Of a DNA stretch of 64,000 nt, positions 20,352 through 31,058 are shown one piece after another (position 1 is the stretch's first letter; every line of letters starts with the position of its first letter). A program made the translations under genes and the position numbers. The stretch lies in contig CANNFA010000001.1 of the NCBI GenBank assembly GCA_947503765.1, forward strand, positions 62,001-126,000. The letters are read 5' to 3'. Below the pieces are notes generated by a model, which saw nothing but the letters and a program-made list of their open reading frames with translations, had not been told where the DNA came from and did not search any database. The DNA comes from an uncultured Paracoccaceae bacterium. GTDB taxonomy: Bacteria > Pseudomonadota > Alphaproteobacteria > Rhodobacterales > Rhodobacteraceae.

Positions 20352-21494
20352 TCAGCCCCTGACCGATTGCGCCAGCGGGAATTGCGCCAGGAAGCGTGCG
20401 TAGAGGATCGCCACGAACACCACCACCGCGCCCAGCTGGTGGATCAGCGCCAGCGCCACCGGGGCCGAATGCATCACCGTGACGATGCCGATTACCGCTT
20501 GCCCGAAGATCGCCGCCGCCGCCCAGGCCATCGCGCGCCGCGTCGCCATGTGGGCGCTGCGCCGCGCACGGATCCAGACATGGATGCCCAGGGCCAGCAG
20601 GATGTATCCGGCGATGCGGTGGAAGAACTGCACGGTGCCGTCATTCTCGAACAGGTTGCGCCAGGCGGGGGTGATGTCCCACATCCCCGGCGGGGTGAAG
20701 GCCCCGGCCATGAGCGGCCAGTCGGTATAGTTGCGCCCCGCGTCGATCCCGGCGACCAGCGCGCCCAGCAGGATCTGCACGAAGGCGGCGGCGGCCAGCA
20801 GCGTGCCCAGCCGCATCAGCCCCGGCTCGCGCGCGCGGCGGGCCTGCATCAGCTCGCGTTCGGGGCGGGCAAGGCGCATCCGCAGCCAGGCGATCAGCCC
20901 GAGGATCACGAAGGCAAGGCCCAGATGCGTCGCCAGCCGGTAGCTCGCCACGCTGAGCATCGTGCCCTCCAGCCCGGACGAGACCATCCACCAGCCGATG
21001 ACGCCCTGAAGCCCGCCCAGCACGCCCGGCACAACGAGCCGCAGCGTCCAGCCGGGCGGGATCCGCCGGGTGGCCAGGAAGAACAGGAACCCGGCCGCCC
21101 AGACCAGCCCGATCACCCGGCCAAGCTGCCGGTGGCCCCATTCCCACCAGTAGATATACTTGAACTCCGCCAGCGTCATGTTGCTGTTCTGAAGCTGGAA
21201 TTGCGGGATTTCCTGATACTTGGCGAACTCGGCGTCCCAGCCCGCCGCGTCCATCGGCGGCAGCGCGCCGCTGACCGGGTTCCATTCGGTGATCGACAGG
21301 CCCGAGCCGGTCAGCCGGGTCAGCCCGCCGACCGCGATCATCAGCGCGACCAGCACGAACAGCGCCGCCAGCCAGGCCCGGATCGCGCCGCGCGCATCGC
21401 GCCGCTGCGCGTCGATGACGCCGGTTGCGCGGGTTCGGGTGGCCGGGGTTTCGCCAGCCTCCACCTCTTCGAAGATCGACCGTTTCTGGCTCAT
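20352..21494 (-). CDS. ctaA: Haem A synthase CtaA
   Basis: 380 residues, an integral membrane oxygenase that turns haem O into haem A for aa3-type cytochrome oxidase. About eight hydrophobic helices; conserved GGLTRLTGSGLSITEWNPVSG with the first-repeat motif, HRQLGRVIG and HLGLAF, and QFFHRIAGYILL in the second repeat. I start at ATG 21494 (MSQKRSIFEEVEAG), preceded by a GGCAAGGCGG ribosome site. It implies an aa3 oxidase in the organism. Confidence 0.93.
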   Translation of the reverse strand: MSQKRSIFEEVEAGETPATRTRATGVIDAQRRDARGAIRAWLAALFVLVALMIAVGGLTRLTGSGLSITEWNPVSGALPPMDAAGWDAEFAKYQEIPQFQLQNSNMTLAEFKYIYWWEWGHRQLGRVIGLVWAAGFLFFLATRRIPPGWTLRLVVPGVLGGLQGVIGWWMVSSGLEGTMLSVASYRLATHLGLAFVILGLIAWLRMRLARPERELMQARRAREPGLMRLGTLLAAAAFVQILLGALVAGIDAGRNYTDWPLMAGAFTPPGMWDITPAWRNLFENDGTVQFFHRIAGYILLALGIHVWIRARRSAHMATRRAMAWAAAAIFGQAVIGIVTVMHSAPVALALIHQLGAVVVFVAILYARFLAQFPLAQSVRG

Positions 21495-21540
21495 CCGCCT
21501 TGCCCCTGCTGGTGCCGTCCCCGGCCTATCCGCGCAGAGC

Positions 21541-22302
21541 CTAGTCGTCGCGCGCGCCGCCTTCAAGCGTGCCGCGGTGCCGCAGCAACTGGCGCAGCAT
21601 GCCGTGAAAGATCTGCACGTCGGCGCGGGTCAGGTCCAGCCGGCCCCACATGTTGCGCAGGGTGCGTTTCATGCCCTCGGACTTGGACGGCGGAAAGAAG
21701 AACCCGGCCTCGTCCAGCCGCGCCTCGTAGTGATCGCCCAGCTTTTCCACCTCGATCGCGCTGGCCGGATCGGTGCCGGCGAAATCCATTCGCGCGCCGG
21801 CTTCGGGCGCGGCCTGCCGGCGCCATTCATAGGCGGTGAGCAGCGCGCATTGCGCGAGGTTGAGCGAGGCGAAGGCCGGATTGACCGGCACCGACACGAT
21901 GGCATTGGCGCGCGCGATGTCGTCGTTCTCCAGCCCCGCGCGTTCGGGGCCGAACAGCACCGCCACCCGCTCTCCGGCGGCAAGGCGCGCGGCGGCGTCG
22001 GTCATCGCCGCCTCGGGGGTCAGCACCTGTTTGGTCAGATCGCGGGTCCGGGCCGTGGTGGCATAGACCCGGGTGCAATCGGCCACGGCATCCGCCGTGC
22101 TGGGATGCACCGCGGCATTGTCCAGAACCCGGCCGGCCGCGCCGCTGGCCATCGCCACCGCGCGCGGGTTCGGCCAGCCGTCGCGCGGGTCGACCAGCCG
22201 CATCCGGTCGAGCCCGAAATTCAGCATCGCCCGCGCCGCCGCGCCGATATTCTCGCCCATCTGCGGGCGCACGAGGACGAAGATCGGCTGACTGTCTGGC
22301 AT
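21541..22302 (-). CDS. trmJ: SPOUT-family tRNA methyltransferase (TrmJ-like)
   Basis: 253 residues. N-terminal SPOUT (SpoU/TrmH) domain with FVLVRPQMGENIGAAARAMLNFGL, RLVDPRDGWPN, VAVLFGPERAGLENDDI and IVSVPVNPAFASLNLAQ; C-terminal helical domain. This layout matches TrmJ, which 2'-O-methylates residue 32 in the anticodon loop. TrmJ and other TrmH-like enzymes are hard to separate by eye. It lies 46 bases from ctaA on the same strand. Confidence 0.83.
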   Translation of the reverse strand: MPDSQPIFVLVRPQMGENIGAAARAMLNFGLDRMRLVDPRDGWPNPRAVAMASGAAGRVLDNAAVHPSTADAVADCTRVYATTARTRDLTKQVLTPEAAMTDAAARLAAGERVAVLFGPERAGLENDDIARANAIVSVPVNPAFASLNLAQCALLTAYEWRRQAAPEAGARMDFAGTDPASAIEVEKLGDHYEARLDEAGFFFPPSKSEGMKRTLRNMWGRLDLTRADVQIFHGMLRQLLRHRGTLEGGARDD

Positions 22303-22433
22303 GGGGCTTTCCGGCTGTATCGCGGGGCGTGATAAGCCCGCCCGCATCCGAGGGCAAGGCGGCGCAACGCCGGCGTGGTCAAGCCGCGCGCGACGCGCTA
22401 TAGCAGCGCCCACAGAAGCCAGGGAGCCGCGAC

Positions 22434-23054
22434 ATGGCCGAGACCGAGCAGCCGCAAATCTATCTCGTCACCCCGCCCGAATTCGAATTGTCCAGCTTTC
22501 CCGATGTGTTGGAGAGCGTTCTTCAATCCATTCCCGCGGCTTGCCTGCGGCTTTCCCTGGCCAGCACCGACGAGGACAGGCTGATGCGGGCGGGCGATGC
22601 GCTGCGCGAGGTGGCGCACCGCGTGGACGTGCCGCTGGTCATCGACCGGCACTGGCAGATCGCCGAACGGCTGGGACTGGACGGCGTGCATCTGCCCGAC
22701 GGCGCACGGCAGGTGCGTGCGGCCCGCAAGGCGCTGGGGGACGACGCCATCGTCGGCGCGTTCTGCGGCGCCTCGCGCCATGACGGGATCAATGCCGGCG
22801 AGGCCGGGGCGGATTACGTCGCCTTCGGGCCCTGCGCACCCTCGGCGCTGGATGACGGGTCCTTTGCCGAACCGGACCTGTTCGCCTGGTGGTCCGAGAT
22901 GATCGAGGTGCCGGTGGTGGCCGAGGGCGCGCTGACCGCCGATCTGGTCGCGCGGCTGGCGCCGGTGACCGATTTCTTCGCCATCGGCCCCGAGATCTGG
23001 GACACGGGCGACCCCGCGGCCGCCCTGCGCGCCCTGGCCGCCGCTATCCTGTGA
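22434..23054 (+). CDS. Thiamine-phosphate synthase-like (ThiE-like) protein
   Basis: 206-residue TIM-barrel protein resembling thiamine-phosphate pyrophosphorylase: IYLVTPPEFE at the N-terminus, VPLVIDRHWQIAERLGLDGVHLPDG, GAFCGASRHDGINAGEAGADYVAFGP, and a C-terminal phosphate-binding-like region. The usual ThiE glycines near the C-terminus are altered (VVAEGALTADLVARL, FFAIGPEIW), and no other thi gene is near, so a different substrate is possible. It has a convergent 11-base overlap with olsA. Confidence 0.75.
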   Translation: MAETEQPQIYLVTPPEFELSSFPDVLESVLQSIPAACLRLSLASTDEDRLMRAGDALREVAHRVDVPLVIDRHWQIAERLGLDGVHLPDGARQVRAARKALGDDAIVGAFCGASRHDGINAGEAGADYVAFGPCAPSALDDGSFAEPDLFAWWSEMIEVPVVAEGALTADLVARLAPVTDFFAIGPEIWDTGDPAAALRALAAAIL

Positions 23055-23880
23055 TGGCGCCCGCGGCCGCCAGCCCCGCGCGCACCTCGGCCTCGCAGGC
23101 GGCGCACAGCGCCTTGCGGTCGGGGTAGTCGGCGACGGCATGCGGCGCGTGAAAGACCAGCGTCACCGCGCCCTGCCGCCACCGCGACAGCACCTTCAGC
23201 GCATGGCTGCCGAAATCCATGTCGCCCCACCAGCCGTAAAAGGCCGGCTCCGCGCCGGGCGGGGCGGTGTAGCGGATCGTGACCGGCTGAACGGCCAGCG
23301 CGGGCGGCATGTCTTGGTTGAGGAACGCCGCGAAAAGCGTTGTCTTGAAAGGCAAAACGCGCATTCCATCGGTTGACGTGCCTTCCGGGAAAAGCGCGAT
23401 CCGGTGGCCGTTGCGCAGATGATCCACCAGCAGGTCGCGATGCGTCCCCGCGCGCCGGCCATTGCGGTCGATGAACAGCGTACCCGCGATCCGCGCCAGG
23501 AACCCGAAGACCGGCCACGCGGCGACCTCGGCCTTCGACACGAAGGTGACGGGCATCGCGGCATAGAGCGAAAAGATGTCCAGCCAGGAGACATGGTTCG
23601 CCACCACCGCGCCGGCGCCGCGCATCGGACGGCCCCGAACGGTCCGGCGAATCCCCAGCACGCCCAGCAGCCCGATGGCAAAGCCGCGCACGATACGGGG
23701 CGTCCATGGGCGCGCCTGGCGGTGCAGGGGCCGCTCGACCAGCCGCACCAGCCCGATCAACGTCAGCCCGATCAGCACCATCAGCGCGATGATCAGCGCG
23801 CGCGCGGCGAGGATCGCCCAGCCCGCGGCGGTGATGCGCACGGGTGTCGGCGGCGGCGCGCCGTGCCAGGTCACGCTCAC
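23044..23880 (-). CDS. olsA: Lyso-ornithine lipid O-acyltransferase OlsA (PlsC family)
   Basis: 278 residues: N-terminal membrane helices (LIIALMVLIGLTLIGLV) and a PlsC acyltransferase domain with NHVSWLDIF (NHx4D), FIDRNGRR and LFPEGTSTDG. It adds the second, ester-linked acyl chain to lyso-ornithine lipid, a phosphate-free membrane lipid. The start is GTG 23880, which overlaps the olsB stop as GTGA; the frame runs open further upstream inside olsB. Confidence 0.9.
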   Translation of the reverse strand: MSVTWHGAPPPTPVRITAAGWAILAARALIIALMVLIGLTLIGLVRLVERPLHRQARPWTPRIVRGFAIGLLGVLGIRRTVRGRPMRGAGAVVANHVSWLDIFSLYAAMPVTFVSKAEVAAWPVFGFLARIAGTLFIDRNGRRAGTHRDLLVDHLRNGHRIALFPEGTSTDGMRVLPFKTTLFAAFLNQDMPPALAVQPVTIRYTAPPGAEPAFYGWWGDMDFGSHALKVLSRWRQGAVTLVFHAPHAVADYPDRKALCAACEAEVRAGLAAAGAITG

Positions 23881-24680
23881 GCCGGGCGGCCGCCGGAATA
23901 AAGCGCGCGGCGCTTGTCGTTCATCCGCGCGGTGTCCATCAGCAGGCAGACATCGGTGGTGTTGAAGGCGTGGTCGATCCACGCCCCCTCGCCCACGCTG
24001 CCGCCCAGCCGCAGATACGCCTTGATCAGCGCCGGCACCGCGCGCATGGCCGCGACCCGGTCGATCCGCTCCTCGGGCATCAGATCCATCGCCTGAAAGC
24101 TGTCCGGCCGGGCGCGCACCCGCAATTCGGGCGGCGCGAGGTGGCGGTGGTGCAGCAGCGACAGCGACGGCGCCAGCCGCGCGATATCGGTGCCGTGGAA
24201 CGAGGCGACGCCGAACAGGATCTCGATCCCGTGCTCCTGCACGTAGCCGGCCAGCCCGTGCCAAAGCTCGTACATCGCCGTGCCGCCGCGATAATCGGGA
24301 TGCAGGCAGGACCGTCCCAGTTCCAGCAGCTTGCGACCCGAGCGCCACAGCGGGTCCAGGTCGTACTCGGCCTCGGAATAGAACCCGCCGATTTCCGCCG
24401 CACGCTCGCCGCGCAGCAGCCGGTAGACCCCGACCACCGGCGTCTCTGCCCGGCTGCGATCCAGCAGCAGCAGGTGGTGGACATGCGGGTCGAACGCGTC
24501 CCGCTCCAGCCCCGCCGCGTGATCCACCAGCGGGCCCGATCCGCCAAGCTCGCGCACGAAGATCTCATAGCGCAGGGCTTGTGCCGCGCGGATCTCGGCC
24601 TCGGTCGCGGCCAGCCGGACCTCGAAATCCGGGGCCGCCGCCGGGGCGGGCACGGCGGAATATGGCATCCGGGCTGTCAT
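23877..24680 (-). CDS. olsB: Ornithine N-acyltransferase OlsB
   Basis: 267 residues of the OlsB/GNAT-like acyltransferase family that N-acylates ornithine with 3-hydroxyacyl-ACP, giving lyso-ornithine lipid. Marks: AQALRYEIFVRELGG, GVYRLLRGERA, FYSEAEYDL, LELGRSCLHPDYRGGTAMYELW and an internal ASFHGTD. It is coupled to olsA. In the family expression rises under phosphate limitation; no clear PHO box was seen in the 112 bases upstream. Confidence 0.92.
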   Translation of the reverse strand: MTARMPYSAVPAPAAAPDFEVRLAATEAEIRAAQALRYEIFVRELGGSGPLVDHAAGLERDAFDPHVHHLLLLDRSRAETPVVGVYRLLRGERAAEIGGFYSEAEYDLDPLWRSGRKLLELGRSCLHPDYRGGTAMYELWHGLAGYVQEHGIEILFGVASFHGTDIARLAPSLSLLHHRHLAPPELRVRARPDSFQAMDLMPEERIDRVAAMRAVPALIKAYLRLGGSVGEGAWIDHAFNTTDVCLLMDTARMNDKRRALYSGGRPA

Positions 24681-24792
24681 CGGCGCGCTTGTAGCGCCCC
24701 GCGCCCCGGCTTGGCAATGACCGGACCGCGCGGCGGAACGCGCGGCCGTTAGAGGAATGTTAACCTTCATCGTGGATCCAGTCGGGGATGAG

Positions 24793-24984
24793 TCAGGTTT
24801 CGAAATCCGGCACCAGCGCGACACGGCGCCCGTCGATCACCACCTTGCCGCGGTGTTCGAAATTCACCGTGGCGCGGCCGCCGATATTGGATTGCACCTG
24901 GCCAAGGCCCCAATCGGGCTCGGCCGGATGGCGCACCAGCATGCCGGGCTCCAGCGCCGCGTTCAGATCGTCGTCCATCGGCAT
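24793..24984 (-). CDS. DUF3553 small protein
   Basis: 63 residues, almost entirely a DUF3553 domain: LEPGMLVRHPAEPDWGLGQVQSN, then VNFEHRGKVVIDG. This fold is a small beta-barrel found also at the C-terminus of some UvrD/Rep-like helicases; the free-standing protein has no known function. Start at 24984 (MPMDDDL), with a second ATG at 24978. It is divergent from chpT, 24 bases away. Confidence 0.78.
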   Translation of the reverse strand: MPMDDDLNAALEPGMLVRHPAEPDWGLGQVQSNIGGRATVNFEHRGKVVIDGRRVALVPDFET

Positions 24985-25008
24985 TCATCCATCCAGGGGG
25001 GCCGCGCC

Positions 25009-25611
25009 ATGAGCCGCGCATCGTCCGATATCGCGGGTCTTCTGGGCTCGCGCATCTGTCACGACCTGATATCGCCGATCGGCGCGATTTCCAACGGGGT
25101 CGAGCTTTTGTCGATGGCCGGCGCCGGATCGGGGCCGGAGATCGGGCTGATCGCGCAAAGCGTGGACCACGCGGCGGCGCGGATCGCGTTCTTTCGCGTC
25201 GCCTTCGGCGCGGCCGGCGCGGGCCAGTCCATCACCGCGGCGGAAGCGGGGCGGATCCTGGCCGACCTGACCCGCGACACAAGGCTGACGTTCGACTGGC
25301 AGCCGAAGGGCGCATTGCCGCGCGCCGAGGTCAAGCTGGCCTTCCTGCTGCTCAACTGCATCGAGACCGCCCTGCCCCGCGGCGGCACCGTCACCGCCAC
25401 GCGCGGCGAAGACGGGGGCTGGCGGCTGCATGCCGCGGCCGAGCGTCTGCGCATCGACGCGGCGATGTGGGCGGCGCTGCCCCGGCCGTACACGGCAACC
25501 GGTCTTGGCGCGGCGGAGGTGCAGTTCCTGCTGGCGCCGCTGGTCGCGGCCGATCTGGGCCGCAGGATCGGCACGGCGCTGACCGACACCAGCGTGGAGG
25601 TGACGTTCTGA
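25009..25611 (+). CDS. chpT: Histidine phosphotransferase ChpT
   Basis: 200-residue ChpT-like phosphotransferase. The phospho-His helix reads LLGSRICHDLISPIGAISNGVELL, the histidine-kinase-like dimerisation hairpin of ChpT; a degenerate ATPase-like C-terminal domain follows. In Caulobacter and relatives it relays phosphate from CckA to CtrA and CpdR; in Rhodobacterales this pathway controls motility, gene transfer agents and quorum-linked traits. Start ATG 25009 with GGGGGG upstream. Confidence 0.88.
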   Translation: MSRASSDIAGLLGSRICHDLISPIGAISNGVELLSMAGAGSGPEIGLIAQSVDHAAARIAFFRVAFGAAGAGQSITAAEAGRILADLTRDTRLTFDWQPKGALPRAEVKLAFLLLNCIETALPRGGTVTATRGEDGGWRLHAAAERLRIDAAMWAALPRPYTATGLGAAEVQFLLAPLVAADLGRRIGTALTDTSVEVTF

Positions 25612-25643
25612 TCGCACCGCGCCGTGCCTCGCCGGATGGCCGC

Positions 25644-26903
25644 TCAGGCGCGCACCGTGCCGTCGCCGGTGACGACATACTTGAAACTGGTCAGCTGCTC
25701 GGCCCCGACCGGGCCGCGCGCATGCAGCTTGCCGGTGGCGATGCCGATCTCGGCGCCCATGCCGAATTCCCCCCCGTCCGCGAACTGGGTCGAGGCGTTG
25801 CGCATCAGGATCGCGCTGTCGAGCCGGGACATGAACCGCTCTGCCGCCATGTCGTCCTCGGTCAGGATGCAGTCGGTATGCCCCGAGCCGTGCGCGCGGA
25901 TATGCGCCAGCGCGCCGTCAAGGTCGTCCACCAGCCGCGCGGCGATATCCATGTCAAGGTATTCACGCCCCCAATCGTCCTCGGTCGCGGGCACGGCGCC
26001 GGGCATGTCGAGGCCCGGCCCGGCATGGACGGTCACCCCCGCCTCGATCAGCGCGCGCAGGATGTCCGCGCCCAGATCGGCGGCATCGCGGTGGATCAGC
26101 AGGCATTCGGCCGCGCCGCAGATGCCCGGCCGCCGCGTCTTGGCGTTCAGCACGACGCGCAGCGCCTTGTCCGGGTCGGCGGCGGCATCGAGGTAGATGT
26201 GCACGATGCCTTCGAGATGGGCAAAGACCGGCACCCGCGCCTCGCGCTGCACCAGCCCGACCAGCCCCTTGCCGCCGCGCGGCACGATCACGTCGATATG
26301 GTCCGTCATCGCCAGCATCTCGGACACGGCGGCGCGGTCGCGGGTCGGCACCAGCTGAATCGCGTCCGCCGGCAGGTTCGCGGCGGTGAGCCCCCGGACC
26401 AGGCAGGCATGGATCGCGGCCGAGGAATGGAAACTCTCGGACCCGCCGCGCAGGATCACCGCATTGCCCGCCTTGAGGCACAGCGCGCCGGCATCCGCCG
26501 TCACGTTGGGCCGGCTTTCGTAGATCACGCCGATCACGCCCAGCGGCGTGCGCACCCGGCGGATATGAAGACCCGTGGGCCGGTCCCATTCGGCCATCAC
26601 CTCGCCCACCGGATCGCGCTGTTCGGCCACGGCACGCAGGCTGTCCGCGATGCCGCGAATCCGCTCTTCGTCCAGCGCGAGGCGGTCCATCATCGCGCTG
26701 CCCAGCCCCCGCTCGCGGCCATGGTCCAGATCGCGCGCATTGGCGGCGGCGATCGCCGCGCGGTCCTGCCAGATGTATTCGGCCGCGCCGATCAGGGCCG
26801 CATGCTTGCGCTCGGCGCTGGCCACGGCGAGATCGGCCGAGGCGGCGCGGGCGCGCGCGCCGATATCGGCCATCAGCGCGGATATGTCGGCGTGGTCTTT
26901 CAT
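25644..26903 (-). CDS. proA: Gamma-glutamyl phosphate reductase ProA
   Basis: 419 residues, the second enzyme of proline synthesis (NADPH reduction of glutamyl-5-phosphate). ALDH-like fold with [35 protein letters not shown], the catalytic-Cys segment [14 protein letters not shown], and the C-terminal [27 protein letters not shown]. Start ATG 26903 is preceded by GGGGGAGGGACGAGG. It follows proB on the same strand, with a 19-base palindrome in the 43-base gap. Confidence 0.95.
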   Translation of the reverse strand: MKDHADISALMADIGARARAASADLAVASAERKHAALIGAAEYIWQDRAAIAAANARDLDHGRERGLGSAMMDRLALDEERIRGIADSLRAVAEQRDPVGEVMAEWDRPTGLHIRRVRTPLGVIGVIYESRPNVTADAGALCLKAGNAVILRGGSESFHSSAAIHACLVRGLTAANLPADAIQLVPTRDRAAVSEMLAMTDHIDVIVPRGGKGLVGLVQREARVPVFAHLEGIVHIYLDAAADPDKALRVVLNAKTRRPGICGAAECLLIHRDAADLGADILRALIEAGVTVHAGPGLDMPGAVPATEDDWGREYLDMDIAARLVDDLDGALAHIRAHGSGHTDCILTEDDMAAERFMSRLDSAILMRNASTQFADGGEFGMGAEIGIATGKLHARGPVGAEQLTSFKYVVTGDGTVRA

Positions 26904-26918
26904 CCTCGTCCCTCCCCC

Positions 26919-26937
26919 GAATTTTCGTCGAAAATTC
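26919..26937. repeat. Perfect 19-bp palindrome between proB and proA
   Basis: GAATTTTCG-T-CGAAAATTC, a perfect 9-bp inverted repeat around one base, set in GC-rich flanks. It lies between the proB stop and the proA ribosome site. It could be a hairpin that tunes proA expression, or a protein-binding site; the AT-rich arms stand out from the local composition. No second copy was seen in the window. Confidence 0.7.
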
Positions 26938-26946
26938 GCGCGCCCC

Positions 26947-29138
<2,192 letters not shown>

Positions 29139-29144
29139 TCAAGC

Positions 29145-29222
29145 AGGTTGAGTGCCGAAAGCACTCGACCGGGTTGAGGGCGAAAGGCACTCGGCCGGGT
29201 TGAGGGCGATAGGCACTCGACC
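29145..29222. repeat. Three tandem 26-bp repeats
   Basis: Three direct units of 26 bases, close to GGGTTGAGGGCGAAAGGCAC plus TCGGCC. The first unit contains a perfect hairpin, GAGTGC-CGAAA-GCACTC; units 2 and 3 have lost part of it. The array fills the gap between obgE and the acetyltransferase gene upstream of it. The spacing has no spacer sequences, so this is not CRISPR. It may be a slippage-prone array derived from a terminator-like hairpin. Confidence 0.8.
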
Positions 29223-29238
29223 GGGCCCGGCCGGTGCC

Positions 29239-29778
29239 CTACGACATCCGCCGGATATAGGTCCAGGTCGGCACCTTGGCGTTCCGCGCGACGGAAAACG
29301 CCTCGGCATCGCCGATATACTCGAACCCCGCATGGGTCAGCACCCGCGCCGAGGCCGGATTGTCCTGGAAGACCGACCCGAACAGCGTGCGCGCGCCCTG
29401 CGGGTTGGCGGCGGCGATCGCCTCTACCGCCTCGGACGCGATGCCGGTGTTCCAGAAGGCCGGCGCGACCCAGTAGCCGATCTCGGACTGCTCGCGCTCC
29501 AGCCGTTCCAGCCCGACGACGCCCAGCAATTCGGACAGGCCGGCACGGGTGCCGTCCAGCGCCCAGATATCCTCTGTCCGGTCCGGCTCCTGCGCGCGGG
29601 CGATGAACGCCTCGGTCGCGCCGGGCGGCAGCGGATGCGGAATGGTCGAGGTGTTGCGCGCAACCCGCTCGTCGCCGGTATACAGATCGAGCAGGCCCGC
29701 ATCGGAGCGGCGCAGCGGCCGCAACACGATGCGCGGCGTCTCTATCACCGGCTGTTCGATCACTTTTTCCAGTTTCAT
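29239..29778 (-). CDS. GNAT-family N-acetyltransferase (RimJ/RimL-like)
   Basis: 179 residues with RimJ/RimL-type GNAT features: IETPRIVLRPLRRSDAGLLDLY at the N-terminus, EIGYWVAPAFWNTGIASEAV (acetyl-CoA-binding motif A) and LFGSVFQDNPASARVLTHAGFEYIG. The substrate may be a protein N-terminus or a small amine; it cannot be told from sequence. It is inserted between rpmA and obgE on the same strand. Confidence 0.88.
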   Translation of the reverse strand: MKLEKVIEQPVIETPRIVLRPLRRSDAGLLDLYTGDERVARNTSTIPHPLPPGATEAFIARAQEPDRTEDIWALDGTRAGLSELLGVVGLERLEREQSEIGYWVAPAFWNTGIASEAVEAIAAANPQGARTLFGSVFQDNPASARVLTHAGFEYIGDAEAFSVARNAKVPTWTYIRRMS

Positions 29779-29876
29779 CCGCTCCTCCCCGGATCATGGC
29801 CGAGACCATGGATGACATGTGGCGCCGCCCGCGCGCGCGCCCTCCTCCGGGGCGGTGCGTAAATTCAGCGCGCAAA

Positions 29877-29915
29877 CGAAAAGGGGGACCGGCGCCGATC
29901 GCCGATCCCCCTTTG
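29877..29915 (-). terminator. Rho-independent terminator after rpmA
   Basis: On the minus strand AAAGGGGGATCGGCG pairs with the CGCCGGTCCCCCTTTT arm, giving a long GC stem closed by A/T pairs and followed by TTTTCG. It lies 25 bases after the rpmA stop and would end the rplU-rpmA transcript. Confidence 0.8.
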
Positions 29916-29939
29916 AAATGCTGTGCCAGAGGTGCCGGC

Positions 29940-30209
29940 TTACTCCGCTGCCTTCGCGGCCGGAAGGACCGAAATGAAGGTGCGTCCCTTGAGACCCTTG
30001 CGGAAACTCACGTGGCCATGGACGGTGGCGAAGATCGTGTGATCCTTGCCCATGCCGACGCCGTCGCCCGGCCACCACTTGGTGCCGCGCTGGCGCGCGA
30101 TGATGTTGCCGGGAATCGCTTCCTGCCCGCCGAACAGCTTGATGCCAAGGCGACGGCCCGCGGAGTCGCGGCCGTTACGGCTGGAACCACCTGCTTTTTT
30201 GTGTGCCAT
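29940..30209 (-). CDS. rpmA: 50S ribosomal protein L27
   Basis: 89 residues: [16 protein letters not shown] at the N-terminus, which reaches the peptidyl-transferase centre, then [26 protein letters not shown]. The N-terminus starts directly with the mature form, so no pre-sequence cleavage is needed. It follows rplU by 12 bases and ends before a strong terminator. Confidence 0.97.
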   Translation of the reverse strand: MAHKKAGGSSRNGRDSAGRRLGIKLFGGQEAIPGNIIARQRGTKWWPGDGVGMGKDHTIFATVHGHVSFRKGLKGRTFISVLPAAKAAE

Positions 30210-30221
30210 CGGTTGTGCTCC

Positions 30222-30860
30222 TTACTTTCCGGCCAGTTCTTTGGCCTGTTCGACCCAGCCTTCACGCTCGATCCGGCCCTTGAAGGACAGGATGTCGCCC
30301 ATTTCGGCAACGTCGGCTTCGGTCCAGGCGGCGATCTGCGCGAAACTGGTGACGCCCGCCTCGTGCAGCTTCTTCTCCAGCGCCGGGCCGACGCCCGACA
30401 GCACCTTCAGATCATCCGCGCCCGCGGGTGCCTCGGCCTTGGCGGGCTTTTCCGCCTTGGCCGGCTTCGCGGCCTTCTTCGGCGCGGCGGCAGCCACAGC
30501 AGCGCCCGAGACCGAGCCGGCCCCGATCGCGGCCTTCACGCCCGACGACGCGGCCCCCGATTCGAGGATGTCGGTCACGCGCAGCAGCGTGAGCTGCTGG
30601 CGATGCCCCTTGGTGCGCTGCGAGCCGTGCTTGCGCCGACGCTTGACGAAATGGATCAGCTTTTCGCCCTTGATCTGGTCGATCACCTCGGCCTGCACGC
30701 CCGCGCCATCGACGAGGGGGGCGCCGATCTTGTCGCCGACCATCAGGATATCGTTGAATTGAACGGTTTCACCCGCATCGGCGGCCAGCTTTTCGACGCG
30801 CAGCACATCGCCGCTCGTCACCTTGTACTGCTTGCCACCGGTCTTGAGGACCGCGAACAT
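30222..30860 (-). CDS. rplU: 50S ribosomal protein L21 with C-terminal helix-hairpin-helix extension
   Basis: 212 residues, twice the usual ~103. Residues 1-103 are ordinary L21 ([38 protein letters not shown]). A linker rich in Ala, Lys and Pro follows (about 118-150), then a domain with [20 protein letters not shown] and [20 protein letters not shown], a helix-hairpin-helix fold of the DUF4332 type. The extension is in frame with no stop between. I recall similar extended L21 in Rhodobacterales; its role is unknown. Start ATG 30860 with GAAGGAAG upstream. Confidence 0.93.
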   Translation of the reverse strand: MFAVLKTGGKQYKVTSGDVLRVEKLAADAGETVQFNDILMVGDKIGAPLVDGAGVQAEVIDQIKGEKLIHFVKRRRKHGSQRTKGHRQQLTLLRVTDILESGAASSGVKAAIGAGSVSGAAVAAAAPKKAAKPAKAEKPAKAEAPAGADDLKVLSGVGPALEKKLHEAGVTSFAQIAAWTEADVAEMGDILSFKGRIEREGWVEQAKELAGK

Positions 30861-30995
30861 GGTGTCTTCCTTCTTGTCCCGCGTCCTTCGGCCCCCCGGG
30901 TGCGGGGTGTTTCGGCCATGCCGGCCGCCTGCGGACTGCGCGCCTTGCCGGCGTGATATCATGTAGCCTGCGGACCCCTGCCCGCAAGAGCCGCG

Positions 30996-31024
30996 CTTAT
31001 GCGCAAGAACGCGCCCCGCGTCAA
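30996..31024 (-). promoter_or_regulatory. Likely sigma-70 promoter of rplU-rpmA
   Basis: Minus strand TTGACG (31019-31024), a 17-base spacer and CATAAG (30996-31001) fit a housekeeping promoter. The start site would lie near 30989, giving a 5' leader of about 130 bases before rplU. The leader is GC-rich and could fold, as leaders of ribosomal protein operons often do, but I see no recognised L21 leader structure with certainty. Confidence 0.5.
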
Positions 31025-31058
31025 GTGTCGTCCGCCGCGCCGCGCGGGTTGCCGGAGC

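Noticed and set aside
22434..23054. Firm naming as thiE
   Set aside because: The fold fits but the C-terminal phosphate motif is altered and no thi genes or TPP riboswitch were seen.
29145..29222. CRISPR array
   Set aside because: Only three units, directly adjoining, without spacers and no cas genes in the window.
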